A stretch of 60,415 nucleotides of DNA, taken from assembly GCA_029062005.1 (NCBI GenBank), contig JAIDQZ010000105.1, positions 1 through 60,415 on the forward strand, in the 5' to 3' direction. Below are positions 23,435 through 32,066 of the stretch, in pieces. A program made the translations under genes and the position numbers. Under the pieces are notes generated by a model that saw only the letters and a list, made by a program, of their open reading frames with translations, was not told the DNA's origin and did not search any database. Each line of letters starts with the position of its first letter. Position 1 is the first letter of the stretch. This DNA comes from Muribaculaceae bacterium. GTDB lineage: Bacteria; Bacteroidota; Bacteroidia; Bacteroidales; Muribaculaceae.

Positions 23435-25122
23435 TACATCAGCTTCTTGTACCGGATTCTATGCGGTGTCTCAGCATCTATGCCGTCGCGCTTTTTGCGG
23501 AATTCCTCATAGTCTGAATAGCTTCCTTCGTAGAAAGTGATCTTCGAATCTCCCTCAAAAGCAAGGATATGCGTGGCGATCCTGTCAAGAAACCACCGGT
23601 CGTGACTGATGACAACCGCGCAACCGGCAAAATTCTCAAGACCCTCCTCAAGTGCACGGAGAGTGTTGACATCTATGTCATTGGTAGGCTCGTCGAGAAG
23701 CAATACGTTTCCTTCCTCCTTTAACGCCATGGCGAGATGAAGACGGTTACGCTCACCGCCTGAAAGCACCCCTATCTTTTTTTCCTGATCGGCACCTGTA
23801 AAGTTAAACTTCGAAAGATATGCGCGGGCGTTCATGTCACGACCACCCATACGGAAAGACTCTACACCCTGCGAGATAACCTCGTAGACACTCTTCTCCG
23901 GATCCAGATCCTTGTGCGACTGATCCACATATGCAATCTTGACAGTGTCACCGACCTCGAAATCGCCTCCATCCTGCTTCTCCAGACCCATGATAAGGCG
24001 GAATAGAGTAGTCTTGCCTGCTCCATTCGGACCTATCACACCTACGATACCATTCGGAGGGAGCATGAAATTCAAATCGTCGAAAAGATTCTTCTCACCG
24101 AAAGCCTTCGCCACATGATTGGCAAGAATCACCTTGTTGCCAAGGCGCGGTCCGTTAGGAATAAAGATCTCAAGTTTTTCCTCACGCTGCTTCTGGTCTT
24201 CATTAAGAAGCCTGTCATAGCTTGCAAGACGGGCTTTGCCTTTAGCCTGACGAGCCTTGGGAGCCATACGCACCCATTCCAACTCACGTTCGAGAGTCTT
24301 TCGGCGTTTGCTTGCCTGCTTTTCTTCCTGCGCCATGCGCTTTGTCTTCTGATCAAGCCAAGATGAATAGTTTCCTTTCCACGGAATGCCTTCACCACGA
24401 TCAAGTTCCAGAATCCAACCTGCCACATGGTCAAGGAAATAACGGTCGTGTGTGACGGCGATCACCGTACCGGGATACTGCTGAAGATGCTGTTCCAGCC
24501 AGTCAATTGACTCGGCATCGAGGTGGTTGGTAGGCTCGTCGAGAAGAAGCACGTCCGGCTGCTGAAGAAGAAGACGGCACAGAGCCACACGACGGCGCTC
24601 GCCACCGGAAAGCTGGCTCACAGGCTGGTCGTCAGGGGGACAACGCAGCGCATCCATGGCACGCTCAAGCTTATTGTCGATATTCCATGCATCAGCGGCA
24701 TCAAGCTTATCCTGAAGCTGTGCCTGCCGCTCCATGAGCTTATCCATCTTTTCAGGATCATCAAGAACCTCCGGATCGCAAAAGGCATTATTCACTTCCT
24801 CGTATTCGGCAAGCAGGTCCATAATTGGCTTCACGCCTTCCTCCACAACCTGACGCACAGTCTTGTCGGGATCAAGTTTAGGATCCTGCTCAAGATAACC
24901 TACTGAATATCCTGGAGAGAACACCACTTCTCCCTGAAAGTTCTTATCGATACCCGCTATGATCTTCATAAGGGTTGACTTACCACTGCCGTTGAGACCG
25001 ATTATACCGATCTTTGCGCCGTAAAAAAACGACAGGTAAATATTTTTTAGTATCTGGCGCTGAGGAGGGATCACTTTTGAGACCCCCACCATAGAGAATA
25101 TGATTTTTTTATCGTCTGCCAT
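23434..25122 (-). CDS. ettA: ABC-F translational throttle EttA
   Basis: 562 aa, the usual EttA length. Two ATP-binding cassettes are joined by an interdomain linker: Walker A GLNGSGKST (about 42) and GPNGAGKTT (about 347), signatures LSGGERRRVALCRLLL and LSGGERNRLHLAMAL, and Walker B VLLLDEPTNHLD and VLLLDEPTNDID. There are no membrane segments. The insert between subdomains of the first cassette (around PIMDLLAEYEEVNNAFCDPEVLD) is the EttA arm. EttA binds the ribosomal E site and gates entry into elongation according to ATP/ADP. It lies between def and the methyltransferase gene, in a minus-strand translation-related cluster. Confidence 0.95.
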   Translation of the reverse strand: MADDKKIIFSMVGVSKVIPPQRQILKNIYLSFFYGAKIGIIGLNGSGKSTLMKIIAGIDKNFQGEVVFSPGYSVGYLEQDPKLDPDKTVRQVVEEGVKPIMDLLAEYEEVNNAFCDPEVLDDPEKMDKLMERQAQLQDKLDAADAWNIDNKLERAMDALRCPPDDQPVSQLSGGERRRVALCRLLLQQPDVLLLDEPTNHLDAESIDWLEQHLQQYPGTVIAVTHDRYFLDHVAGWILELDRGEGIPWKGNYSSWLDQKTKRMAQEEKQASKRRKTLERELEWVRMAPKARQAKGKARLASYDRLLNEDQKQREEKLEIFIPNGPRLGNKVILANHVAKAFGEKNLFDDLNFMLPPNGIVGVIGPNGAGKTTLFRLIMGLEKQDGGDFEVGDTVKIAYVDQSHKDLDPEKSVYEVISQGVESFRMGGRDMNARAYLSKFNFTGADQEKKIGVLSGGERNRLHLAMALKEEGNVLLLDEPTNDIDVNTLRALEEGLENFAGCAVVISHDRWFLDRIATHILAFEGDSKITFYEGSYSDYEEFRKKRDGIDAETPHRIRYKKLM

Positions 25123-25158
25123 TTAGAGATTTGAGAATTTGGTATTTGGAATTTTGAA

Positions 25159-25719
25159 TCATTTATTTGCGGCTTTGGTCCGGTAGTCGCAACGCACCTT
25201 TCCTTTTGCAATATTGCCAAGTTTGGACTTTATAAGCTGCTTACGTATAGGAGCTATATGATCGGTGTAAACCTCTCCTTCAAGATGATCATACTCATGC
25301 TGGATGATGCGGCTCAGGAAGCCGGTGAATTCCTTCTCATGCTCCTCGAAATTCTCATCAAGCCAGTTGAGGCGTACATGCTCCACACGCTTCACATTTT
25401 CAGAAAGCCCGGGAATTGAAAGACATCCTTCCGCACGGCTCACCGGATCCATGTCTTCAATCACGTCGAGTTCCGGATTTATGAGCACCATTTTCGAATC
25501 CTTGCATTCCGGAAAGTCTTCGGCAAGCACGCTCCCGTCGAGTACAATGAGCCGGATAGAGCGTCCAATCTGCGGGGCCGCCAGACCAACACCTTCTGAA
25601 TTGTACATCGTCTCCCACATGTCGGCTATCAGTTTCTGCAACTCGGGATAATCGGGAGTTATTTCTTCGGTCTCCGCCCTTAGCACAGGATGACCGTAAA
25701 GATAGATGGGTAGTAGCAT
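25159..25719 (-). CDS. def: Peptide deformylase
   Basis: 186 aa. It removes the N-formyl group from nascent proteins. The three diagnostic motifs are present: GVGLAAPQIG (about residues 44-53), EGCLSIPG with the metal-binding cysteine (about 111-118), and HEYDHLEG with two metal histidines and the catalytic glutamate (about 153-160). MLLPIYLYGHPVLR is a typical start. The gene precedes ettA on the same strand with a 36-bp gap of simple repeats. Confidence 0.96.
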   Translation of the reverse strand: MLLPIYLYGHPVLRAETEEITPDYPELQKLIADMWETMYNSEGVGLAAPQIGRSIRLIVLDGSVLAEDFPECKDSKMVLINPELDVIEDMDPVSRAEGCLSIPGLSENVKRVEHVRLNWLDENFEEHEKEFTGFLSRIIQHEYDHLEGEVYTDHIAPIRKQLIKSKLGNIAKGKVRCDYRTKAANK

Positions 25720-25763
25720 ATGATATTGAATTATGATTTTTTAATTGAGATTTGAAAATCCTT

Positions 25764-26636
25764 TCAGGAATTACGGTAAAGCTTCGGAGACAAACCTACA
25801 TTTTTCTTAAAGTATTTTCCGAAGAATGACTGTGTAGGGAAATTCAGATTGTCACTTATCTGCTGAATGGTTAGGTTTGTTGACTTTAAAAGTATCTTTG
25901 CTTCAAGTATAAGGAAGCGTTCGATCCAGGAAGCGGCTGAATAACCTGTCTGAGCCTTGACAGTGCGCGAAAGATGCTTAGGGGTCACGCCCAATTCTTC
26001 AGCATAATATTCAAGAAAGCGTTCAGTCTTGAACTTATCCTTAACAAGTTTGATAAACCGATCGCTCAACCTTGCACCGGAATCCACACCGGCTTCATAT
26101 AGCTCGTAGCAACGATACGCATATCTGTAGTAGAAAGCAATTATTGCATGCTGCAGAGCCTTGATCAGCTGAGGATTGCCGGTATCAGCAGATACATTAT
26201 GAAGCGATTGATAAAGATTTTCAAATTTTGGCACTATATCGTGAGGAATCTTTGCCACAGGATGTCGCGCCATAGCGCTCAGATTCTGCATATCATTTAT
26301 ATGAAGGAATATGTCTTCGACAAATATCTTTGACATCACGAGGAAAGACGCAGAAAAATCGGAAGAAATTTCCAAAAGCTGCAGGGTCTCGCCATTCCTG
26401 ATATTCACAATCGCCGGACCTTCAAAATCGTAGGTAATAAGATTGCTGTTGAACTTAAATCTTCCGCTCCTTACGAATATAGAAATAGTAGCTGTCAGCT
26501 TTACAGGCTCTGTAAAGGATGGAAGCATGTCTGCCGTAATGTTGTCGTAGATCCAGAACTCCTTCCCGAGTATCTCGTCAACATTCATCGGCAAATTCAT
26601 ATATGCATAGTCAAGTCTATTGCTCACTTCATTCAT
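25764..26636 (-). CDS. AraC family transcriptional regulator
   Basis: 290 aa. The N-terminal 170 residues form a cupin-like sensing domain typical of Bacteroidales AraC proteins (FVRSGRFKFNSN, IRNGETLQLLEIS). The C-terminal tandem HTH is clear: YYAEELGVTPKHLSRTVKAQTGYSAASWIERFLILEA, then TIQQISDNLNFPTQSFFGKYFKKNVGLSPKLYR. The gene lies 7 bp after the EamA exporter gene and is probably co-transcribed. A role in controlling that exporter is plausible but not shown. The inducer is unknown. Confidence 0.9.
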   Translation of the reverse strand: MNEVSNRLDYAYMNLPMNVDEILGKEFWIYDNITADMLPSFTEPVKLTATISIFVRSGRFKFNSNLITYDFEGPAIVNIRNGETLQLLEISSDFSASFLVMSKIFVEDIFLHINDMQNLSAMARHPVAKIPHDIVPKFENLYQSLHNVSADTGNPQLIKALQHAIIAFYYRYAYRCYELYEAGVDSGARLSDRFIKLVKDKFKTERFLEYYAEELGVTPKHLSRTVKAQTGYSAASWIERFLILEAKILLKSTNLTIQQISDNLNFPTQSFFGKYFKKNVGLSPKLYRNS

Positions 26637-26643
26637 ACGTCAA

Positions 26644-27570
26644 CTATTTTTTCATCTTGTCAGCCACTACCAGTCCAAGCAGAACAAGCGCACATCCCAC
26701 ATAGCCAAACGGATAGATAGTCTCGCCAAGAAGCAGGCATCCTGCAAACATTGTCACCGGAGGCTGAAAATACAGATAGTTATTAGTGGCAAGCGGCCCG
26801 ATAATTTTCATTGATTCATTCCAAAGGAGATATGCCATAGACGAACACATCACGGCGAGGAAAAGGAGATTAAGTAAGAAGATTGGGTGTGAGAAATCAA
26901 ACAATATCCCGATATGAAGAGGTTCTTTCTGTATCAATAGAAGAGGGAGGGATGTGACAAGACCATAGAAAAAAAGCTTCCTGGTCAGAAAAAGAGTATT
27001 ATACAACGGTATCAGCCTCTTTATGGCAATAGAATAAACAGCCCATGAGAAAGCGCATGATAATGCCAGAATATCGCCGATGGGATGAATTTCCATACCG
27101 AGACCTTTGCTGATGGACTCACTCATTATCACGAGCGCCACACCCGCGAAAGCCACGACCGAACCGATCATCTCACCGAGACGCATCCGGGTCTTGTAGA
27201 TAATGGCAAGGAGTATGGCTATAAAAATAGGAGAAACTGACGAAATCAAAGAGACATTTCCCGTTGAGGTGTACATAAGCGCATAGTTTTCCATGAGGAA
27301 ATAAAGGGTTCCCGAACAGATTCCGCAAAGCGCCATCTGCAGCTCATCAGTCCAGGATTTTGACCTGAGCTCCCTAAACGTAAAGACGAGCATCATCAGA
27401 TAAGCAAGAAAGAACCTATAGACATACACTTCCACCGGAGTCATGCAAGCACCTTCCATAAGCACCTTGGAGGCTATGAAACTGCAGCCCCAGCACACAA
27501 CAGTGATCAAGGCACCGATATGCCCTGTCAATTTGCTGTTTTTCCAAGTGTTTTTTTTATCCGAAATCAT
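26644..27570 (-). CDS. EamA/DMT superfamily transporter
   Basis: 308 aa from the ATG at 27570 (MISDKKNTWKNS). An in-frame ATG at 27618 adds 16 residues and remains possible, because the -7 element at 27643-27636 would allow a short leader. About ten hydrophobic helices are arranged as two EamA repeats: GALITVVCWGCSFIASKVLM starts the first and GDILALSCAFSWAVYSIAIKRL the second. VSLISSVSPIFIAILLAI and the C-terminal PVTMFAGCLLLGETIYPFG are typical of drug/metabolite exporters. The substrate is unknown. It is co-oriented with the AraC gene 7 bp downstream. Confidence 0.88.
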   Translation of the reverse strand: MISDKKNTWKNSKLTGHIGALITVVCWGCSFIASKVLMEGACMTPVEVYVYRFFLAYLMMLVFTFRELRSKSWTDELQMALCGICSGTLYFLMENYALMYTSTGNVSLISSVSPIFIAILLAIIYKTRMRLGEMIGSVVAFAGVALVIMSESISKGLGMEIHPIGDILALSCAFSWAVYSIAIKRLIPLYNTLFLTRKLFFYGLVTSLPLLLIQKEPLHIGILFDFSHPIFLLNLLFLAVMCSSMAYLLWNESMKIIGPLATNNYLYFQPPVTMFAGCLLLGETIYPFGYVGCALVLLGLVVADKMKK

Positions 27571-27683
27571 GATATTCGTAACGTATAGCATGGCGATGAC
27601 ACGTAAATGAATCGTCACACCATGCTTTCACGTTACAAATTTAATGAAAAATCGGATATCAAAAAAATAAAAAAAGTAATTTT

Positions 27684-28637
27684 TCAGTCTACATAGCGAA
27701 GATACTCACCATACCCTTCCTTTTCCATGTCTTCTTCCGGTATGAATCGCAAGGAAGCTGAATTAATACAATATCGCAGACCTCCCTTATCGGCAGGACC
27801 GTCAGGAAAGACATGTCCGAGGTGTGAACCGGATTTTGACGAACGGACCTCCGTGCGGATCCTGCCATAGCTCGTATCAAGATGCTCCGATATCAAGGAG
27901 TCATCTATCGGGCGTGAGAACGCAGGCCAACCGCAACCGGAATCATATTTCTCGGAAGAAACGAAAAGTGGTTGACCGTCGGTGATATCTACGTATATTC
28001 CCGGACGGAACTCATGATCGTATTCGTTGGTGAACGGACGCTCGGTAGCTCCATTCTGAGTCACTTCCCATTGCAACGGAGTCAGATGCCGGCGCAGCTC
28101 CTCACGAGAAATGCCTGAGCCTATGGCTGTAATCGACCCGAGATTCCTTGCTTCCCTGAAGAGTGACGGATCCACATGACAATATCCATCCGGATTCTTG
28201 TAAAGATATTCCTGATGATATTCCTCAGCCGGATAAAAATTCTGAATCGGTCCTAATTCTATGGCAAGGGGTTCCTTATGGCTACGCGCAAGAGTCGCGA
28301 GTTCAGCCTCAATGACAGGAGCGTCGGCAGAATCACTGAAATAGATTCCGGTCCGGTATTGAGTACCGACGTCGCCACCCTGCCTATTGAGAGAGAGCGG
28401 ATCAATGCTTTTGAAATATAGCCTTATGAGCGATGACAGGGACACCATATCGGGATCATAGACCACCTTGACAGTCTCCGCGGCGTGGGTATTGCCGGTG
28501 CACACTTCCTTATAAGTAGGATTGGGGACGATTGAATTGGCGTATCCGGCTTCAGACTCAGAGACTCCGGGAACAAGGGAAAAGAGATGGGCTGTGCCCC
28601 AAAAACAGCCACCTGCAAAATATATAATCTTATTCAT
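27684..28637 (-). CDS. msrAB: Fused peptide methionine sulfoxide reductase MsrA-MsrB
   Basis: 317 aa fusion. MsrA is N-terminal, with the catalytic motif GGCFWG at residues 10-15 followed by [12 protein letters not shown] and [12 protein letters not shown]. MsrB is C-terminal: [32 protein letters not shown] and the catalytic cysteine in [11 protein letters not shown]. The MsrB CxxC zinc-site pairs are not conserved here (SGSH region), as in many zinc-free MsrB proteins. Together they reduce both S- and R-methionine sulfoxides. No signal peptide is evident, so it is probably cytoplasmic. The gene diverges from the deacylase gene. Confidence 0.94.
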   Translation of the reverse strand: MNKIIYFAGGCFWGTAHLFSLVPGVSESEAGYANSIVPNPTYKEVCTGNTHAAETVKVVYDPDMVSLSSLIRLYFKSIDPLSLNRQGGDVGTQYRTGIYFSDSADAPVIEAELATLARSHKEPLAIELGPIQNFYPAEEYHQEYLYKNPDGYCHVDPSLFREARNLGSITAIGSGISREELRRHLTPLQWEVTQNGATERPFTNEYDHEFRPGIYVDITDGQPLFVSSEKYDSGCGWPAFSRPIDDSLISEHLDTSYGRIRTEVRSSKSGSHLGHVFPDGPADKGGLRYCINSASLRFIPEEDMEKEGYGEYLRYVD

Positions 28638-28729
28638 GATCCTATAACAAGTTGTCCCGCCGTCCGGTTGTCAACATCTTAATGATTATGTCAAGTACAA
28701 TACGGGTTGCAGGATTGAAATATATTCAG

Positions 28730-28737
28730 TACTTTTG
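28730..28737 (+). promoter_or_regulatory. -7 element upstream of the ProX-type deacylase
   Basis: TACTTTTG matches TAnnTTTG; TTG at 28707-28709 lies 20 bp upstream as a possible -33 element. Confidence 0.5.
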
Positions 28738-28832
28738 CAGAAACACAGCATAATTCATAATAATGCGAGACTTCGAAATAGGACAACAGTCTTAAACGGG
28801 GGACTATAAAAAGAGAATCAATATCTGAACAA

Positions 28833-29381
28833 ATGGGATTTTATACAAGTGAAATAAAGATCGGGGCTCCAGAAACATTCAAGACAGAGACCCAAAAGAT
28901 GATATACGAGAGGCTTGAAAGCGAGAGTATTCCATACACAAGGATTGAGAGCGATCCCGGAATCTCAATGGACGACTGCCTGAATATAGACAAAGCTTTC
29001 GGCATAGACACAGTAAAGACAATACTCCTTACCAACCGGCAGAAGAATAAGTTCTGGCTATATGTGACACATGCGAGAAAAGCATTCATCACCAAGGAAT
29101 TCGGAGCATCACTTCAAATACCGAGAGTCTCTTTTGCTGACGAGGAGCTAATGATGAAAATACTCGGGACAGCGCATGGCGCCGCCACCCCTTTCGGATT
29201 GCTGAGAAATGAAGCAAGCGATGTCATATTTGTCATGGACAAAGATGTTGCAGCAAGAGAAAAGATTGTAATAACCGATGGCGATCCTTGCGGCTTTATC
29301 GCCATAAAGAACTCAGACCTTTTCCAACTTCTCGGCAAGAACCCTATCCTGATAGAGAATCCTGCTGAAATCAATAATTGA
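28833..29381 (+). CDS. ProX-type YbaK-domain aminoacyl-tRNA deacylase
   Basis: 182 aa. It belongs to the YbaK/ProRS-INS editing fold. TRIESDPGISMDDCLNIDKAFG is the N-terminal motif, KTILLTNRQKNKFWLYVTHARKAF contains the conserved lysine, and GAATPFGLLRNEASDVIFVMD matches the GxxxPFGL loop of PrdX/ProX proteins. These enzymes deacylate mischarged Ala-tRNA(Pro) or similar in trans. A second, YbaK-type paralogue is encoded at 37857-38345. The gene has its own promoter and is followed by lysC after about 107 bp. Confidence 0.87.
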   Translation: MGFYTSEIKIGAPETFKTETQKMIYERLESESIPYTRIESDPGISMDDCLNIDKAFGIDTVKTILLTNRQKNKFWLYVTHARKAFITKEFGASLQIPRVSFADEELMMKILGTAHGAATPFGLLRNEASDVIFVMDKDVAAREKIVITDGDPCGFIAIKNSDLFQLLGKNPILIENPAEINN

Positions 29382-29421
29382 TGATAAAAAACGGAGAAAA
29401 TACCTCAAAACAGTCCCAATT

Positions 29422-29453
29422 TTTGATTTTGTGAAAGAAAATTAGTAATTTTG
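29422..29453 (+). promoter_or_regulatory. Promoter for lysC-lysA
   Basis: TTTG (29422-29425) and TAATTTTG (29446-29453) with a 20-bp spacer, an exact consensus match. Confidence 0.7.
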
Positions 29454-29488
29454 CATACGAAAAGATAAACACAGGTAAAAAGAGATAA

Positions 29489-30799
29489 ATGAAGGTAAAG
29501 AAATTTGGCGGGACTTCAGTAGGGAGTGCCGAAAGAATCCGAAATGTAGGAAAACTGATTTCCGGGTGCAAGAAAGATATTGTGGTGCTTTCGGCAATGA
29601 GCGGCACCACCAATTCCCTGCTTGAAATTTCCTCTGCGATAAAAGACGGTGACCGACTGCGTGTGAGCGGGCTTATAGATTCACTCCGTCAAAAGTACAC
29701 CCTTACTATCGACGAGCTATACAAGACCGAGGAATATAAAGAGGAGGCTACCAAAGCCATTGATGAGATCTTCAATGAATTGAAGGATATTTCAGAAAAG
29801 CCTTCGAGTCCAAAGACGGAGAAGGAAATTGTATCAAAGGGAGAAATGATGTCGACCCGCCTGATGCAGCTTCATCTTCAGGAGGAAGGTTTCAAACCTG
29901 CGCTGCTTCCCGCCCTTGACTTCATGAAAATCGACAGACACGGTGAGCCTGTCGAGGATTTCATACGATCGGAAGCATCAAAAGCTTTAGCAGGACATCC
30001 TGAGGCAGACCTCTACATCACCCAGGGATTCATATGCAGAAATGAACAAGGAGAAATAGATAACCTTCAGCGAGGAGGCAGCGACTACACAGCCTCCCTG
30101 CTCGGGGCTCTCCTGAATGCCGAAGAGATAGAGATATGGACAGATATAGACGGCATGCACAACAATGACCCCCGTTTTGTGGAAGATACCAGACCGGTGC
30201 ATAATCTCCACTTCGAGGAGGCTGCCGAACTGGCTTATTTCGGAGCGAAAATCCTTCATCCTACATGCATTCTTCCCGCCAGGCAGCACAATGTGCCTGT
30301 AAGGCTTCTCAACACAATGGATCCGGCTGCTGAAGGAACCTTGATAGAGAACAACCTGGAACGCAGCTCCATAAAGGCAGTCGCAGCCAAAGACAACATC
30401 ACCGCCATAAAGATCAAATCGGGGCGTATGCTTCTCGCATACGGTTTTCTTAAAAAAGTATTTGAAATTTTTGAGAAATACGAGACCTCGATCGATATGA
30501 TCACCACTTCCGAGGTTGGAGTTTCGCTTACGATAGATAATGAAAAGAACCTCCCCCGCATTGAGGAGGAACTGAGCCGTCTCGGGACAGTGACTGTAGA
30601 CAGAGACATGGTCATCATATGCGTGGTCGGCGATCTGGAGTGGACCAACAAGGGATTCGAGGCCGCTGCATTGGAAGCGCTCCGAAATGTGCCGGTACGC
30701 ATGATTTCTTACGGCGGAAGCAACTACAACATATCATTTCTAATAAGGAAAGAAGACAAGACAAAGGCACTACGACTGCTTTCCTATCATTTATTTTAA
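29489..30799 (+). CDS. lysC: Aspartate kinase (monofunctional)
   Basis: 436 aa. It catalyses the first step of the aspartate pathway (lysine, threonine, methionine, diaminopimelate). KVKKFGGTSVGSAERIRNV is the classic start, followed by VVLSAMSGTTN, RGGSDYTASLLGALLNAEEIEIWTD in the active site, and the C-terminal tandem ACT region (IDMITTSEVGVSLTID and RMISYGGSNYNISFLI) for feedback control. No homoserine dehydrogenase domain is fused. It is 3 bp upstream of lysA and clearly co-transcribed, suggesting a lysine/DAP-dedicated isozyme. Confidence 0.95.
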   Translation: MKVKKFGGTSVGSAERIRNVGKLISGCKKDIVVLSAMSGTTNSLLEISSAIKDGDRLRVSGLIDSLRQKYTLTIDELYKTEEYKEEATKAIDEIFNELKDISEKPSSPKTEKEIVSKGEMMSTRLMQLHLQEEGFKPALLPALDFMKIDRHGEPVEDFIRSEASKALAGHPEADLYITQGFICRNEQGEIDNLQRGGSDYTASLLGALLNAEEIEIWTDIDGMHNNDPRFVEDTRPVHNLHFEEAAELAYFGAKILHPTCILPARQHNVPVRLLNTMDPAAEGTLIENNLERSSIKAVAAKDNITAIKIKSGRMLLAYGFLKKVFEIFEKYETSIDMITTSEVGVSLTIDNEKNLPRIEEELSRLGTVTVDRDMVIICVVGDLEWTNKGFEAAALEALRNVPVRMISYGGSNYNISFLIRKEDKTKALRLLSYHLF

Positions 30800-30802
30800 G
30801 AT

Positions 30803-31942
30803 ATGGACATAAAGACATTTGAAGGAATCAGAACCCCATTCTATTATTATGACAGAAATCTGCTTGAGCGGACTCTGGATGCAATCGAGGCATGTACGGC
30901 AGGAACACCTATGAAGGTGCACTATGCGATCAAGGCTAATTCCGAGCCGGAAATACTTCGCATCATTTCATCCCGGGGATTCGGAGCAGACTGTGTAAGC
31001 GGCAACGAGATAACTACAGCAATAGAATGCGGATTCCGTCCGGAAAATATTTATTATGCCGGAGTGGGCAAGACTGACGAGGAGATTCTGACAGGAATAG
31101 ACGCAGGGATAGGATGCTTCAATATAGAGTCGCTTGAAGAAATAGACATACTCTCCGACCTCGCTTCCAAAAGAGGGCGGAAAGTGACGGTCGCCTTGCG
31201 AGTGAACCCCAATATAGACGCACATACCCATGAATATATCACTACGGGGCTGAAAGAAAACAAATTCGGAATCGACATGAGGATTCTGGAGAAGGCGATC
31301 AGAAAAGTCAAGGAATCAGAAAATCTCGACCTCGGGGGACTCCATTTCCATATCGGATCACAAATCACAGTAAGCGAGCCGTTCAAAATCCTATGCGAAA
31401 GAATCAACGATCTCAAGGCAAAGTTCAGGCTTGACGGTATTGAGTTCCGTTTTTTCAACGTTGGAGGCGGACTTGGCATCGACTACGACAATCCCGACGA
31501 AAACCCGATACCGGACTTCGCAACATATTTCAGCACCATACTCGCCAATCTGCATCTTGATCCCGGACAGGAAGTACACTGCGAGCTTGGGCGTGCCATA
31601 GTGGCCCAATGCGGATCACTCATAAGCAAAGTAGTGCTTGTGAAGAATGGGCTGGAAAAAAGTTTCGTCATCATAGATGCAGGAATGTCAGACCTTATAC
31701 GCCCCGCTTTATATGGAGCGCATCATAAAATCGAGAACATAAGCGCCGAAGACAAACCGGCAGACAAAATTTATGATGTGGTGGGTCCGATATGCGAGTC
31801 AAGCGACGTGTTCGGCAAAGACGAGCTTCTTCCCGAGACACATCGCGGAGACCTGCTCGCCCTGCGGAGCGCAGGTGCATATGGCTCGGCAATGGCAAGC
31901 CGGTATAACATGAGAGACCTTCCCGGACACATCGTCAAATGA
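30803..31942 (+). CDS. lysA: Diaminopimelate decarboxylase
   Basis: 379 aa PLP enzyme of the alanine-racemase fold. It decarboxylates meso-DAP to lysine. The PLP lysine lies in VHYAIKANSEPEIL (about residue 43), HFHIGSQI binds pyridoxal phosphate, NVGGGLGIDY is the glycine-rich phosphate loop, EPGR-like CELGRAIVAQCG follows, and GPICESSDVFGKD is the catalytic cysteine loop contributed across the dimer. It starts 3 bp after lysC and is followed by a strong terminator. Confidence 0.95.
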   Translation: MDIKTFEGIRTPFYYYDRNLLERTLDAIEACTAGTPMKVHYAIKANSEPEILRIISSRGFGADCVSGNEITTAIECGFRPENIYYAGVGKTDEEILTGIDAGIGCFNIESLEEIDILSDLASKRGRKVTVALRVNPNIDAHTHEYITTGLKENKFGIDMRILEKAIRKVKESENLDLGGLHFHIGSQITVSEPFKILCERINDLKAKFRLDGIEFRFFNVGGGLGIDYDNPDENPIPDFATYFSTILANLHLDPGQEVHCELGRAIVAQCGSLISKVVLVKNGLEKSFVIIDAGMSDLIRPALYGAHHKIENISAEDKPADKIYDVVGPICESSDVFGKDELLPETHRGDLLALRSAGAYGSAMASRYNMRDLPGHIVK

Positions 31943-31947
31943 CATTT

Positions 31948-31988
31948 AATCCCGACTCATCCACAAGTGAGTTCGGGATTTTTTTTTG
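31948..31988 (+). terminator. Terminator of lysC-lysA
   Basis: AATCCCGA...CTCA pairs with TGAG..TCGGGATT around a CCACAAG loop and is followed by a run of about nine T's. Confidence 0.85.
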
Positions 31989-32006
31989 TAGAAAATTCAA
32001 TATATC

Positions 32007-32037
32007 TTGCATAATTGAGTAAAAAGAATTAATTTTG
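32007..32037 (+). promoter_or_regulatory. Promoter for carB
   Basis: TTG (32007-32009) and TAATTTTG (32030-32037) with a 20-bp spacer. Confidence 0.6.
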
Positions 32038-32066
32038 ACAAAAATTTCATATTCCATCAACCAACG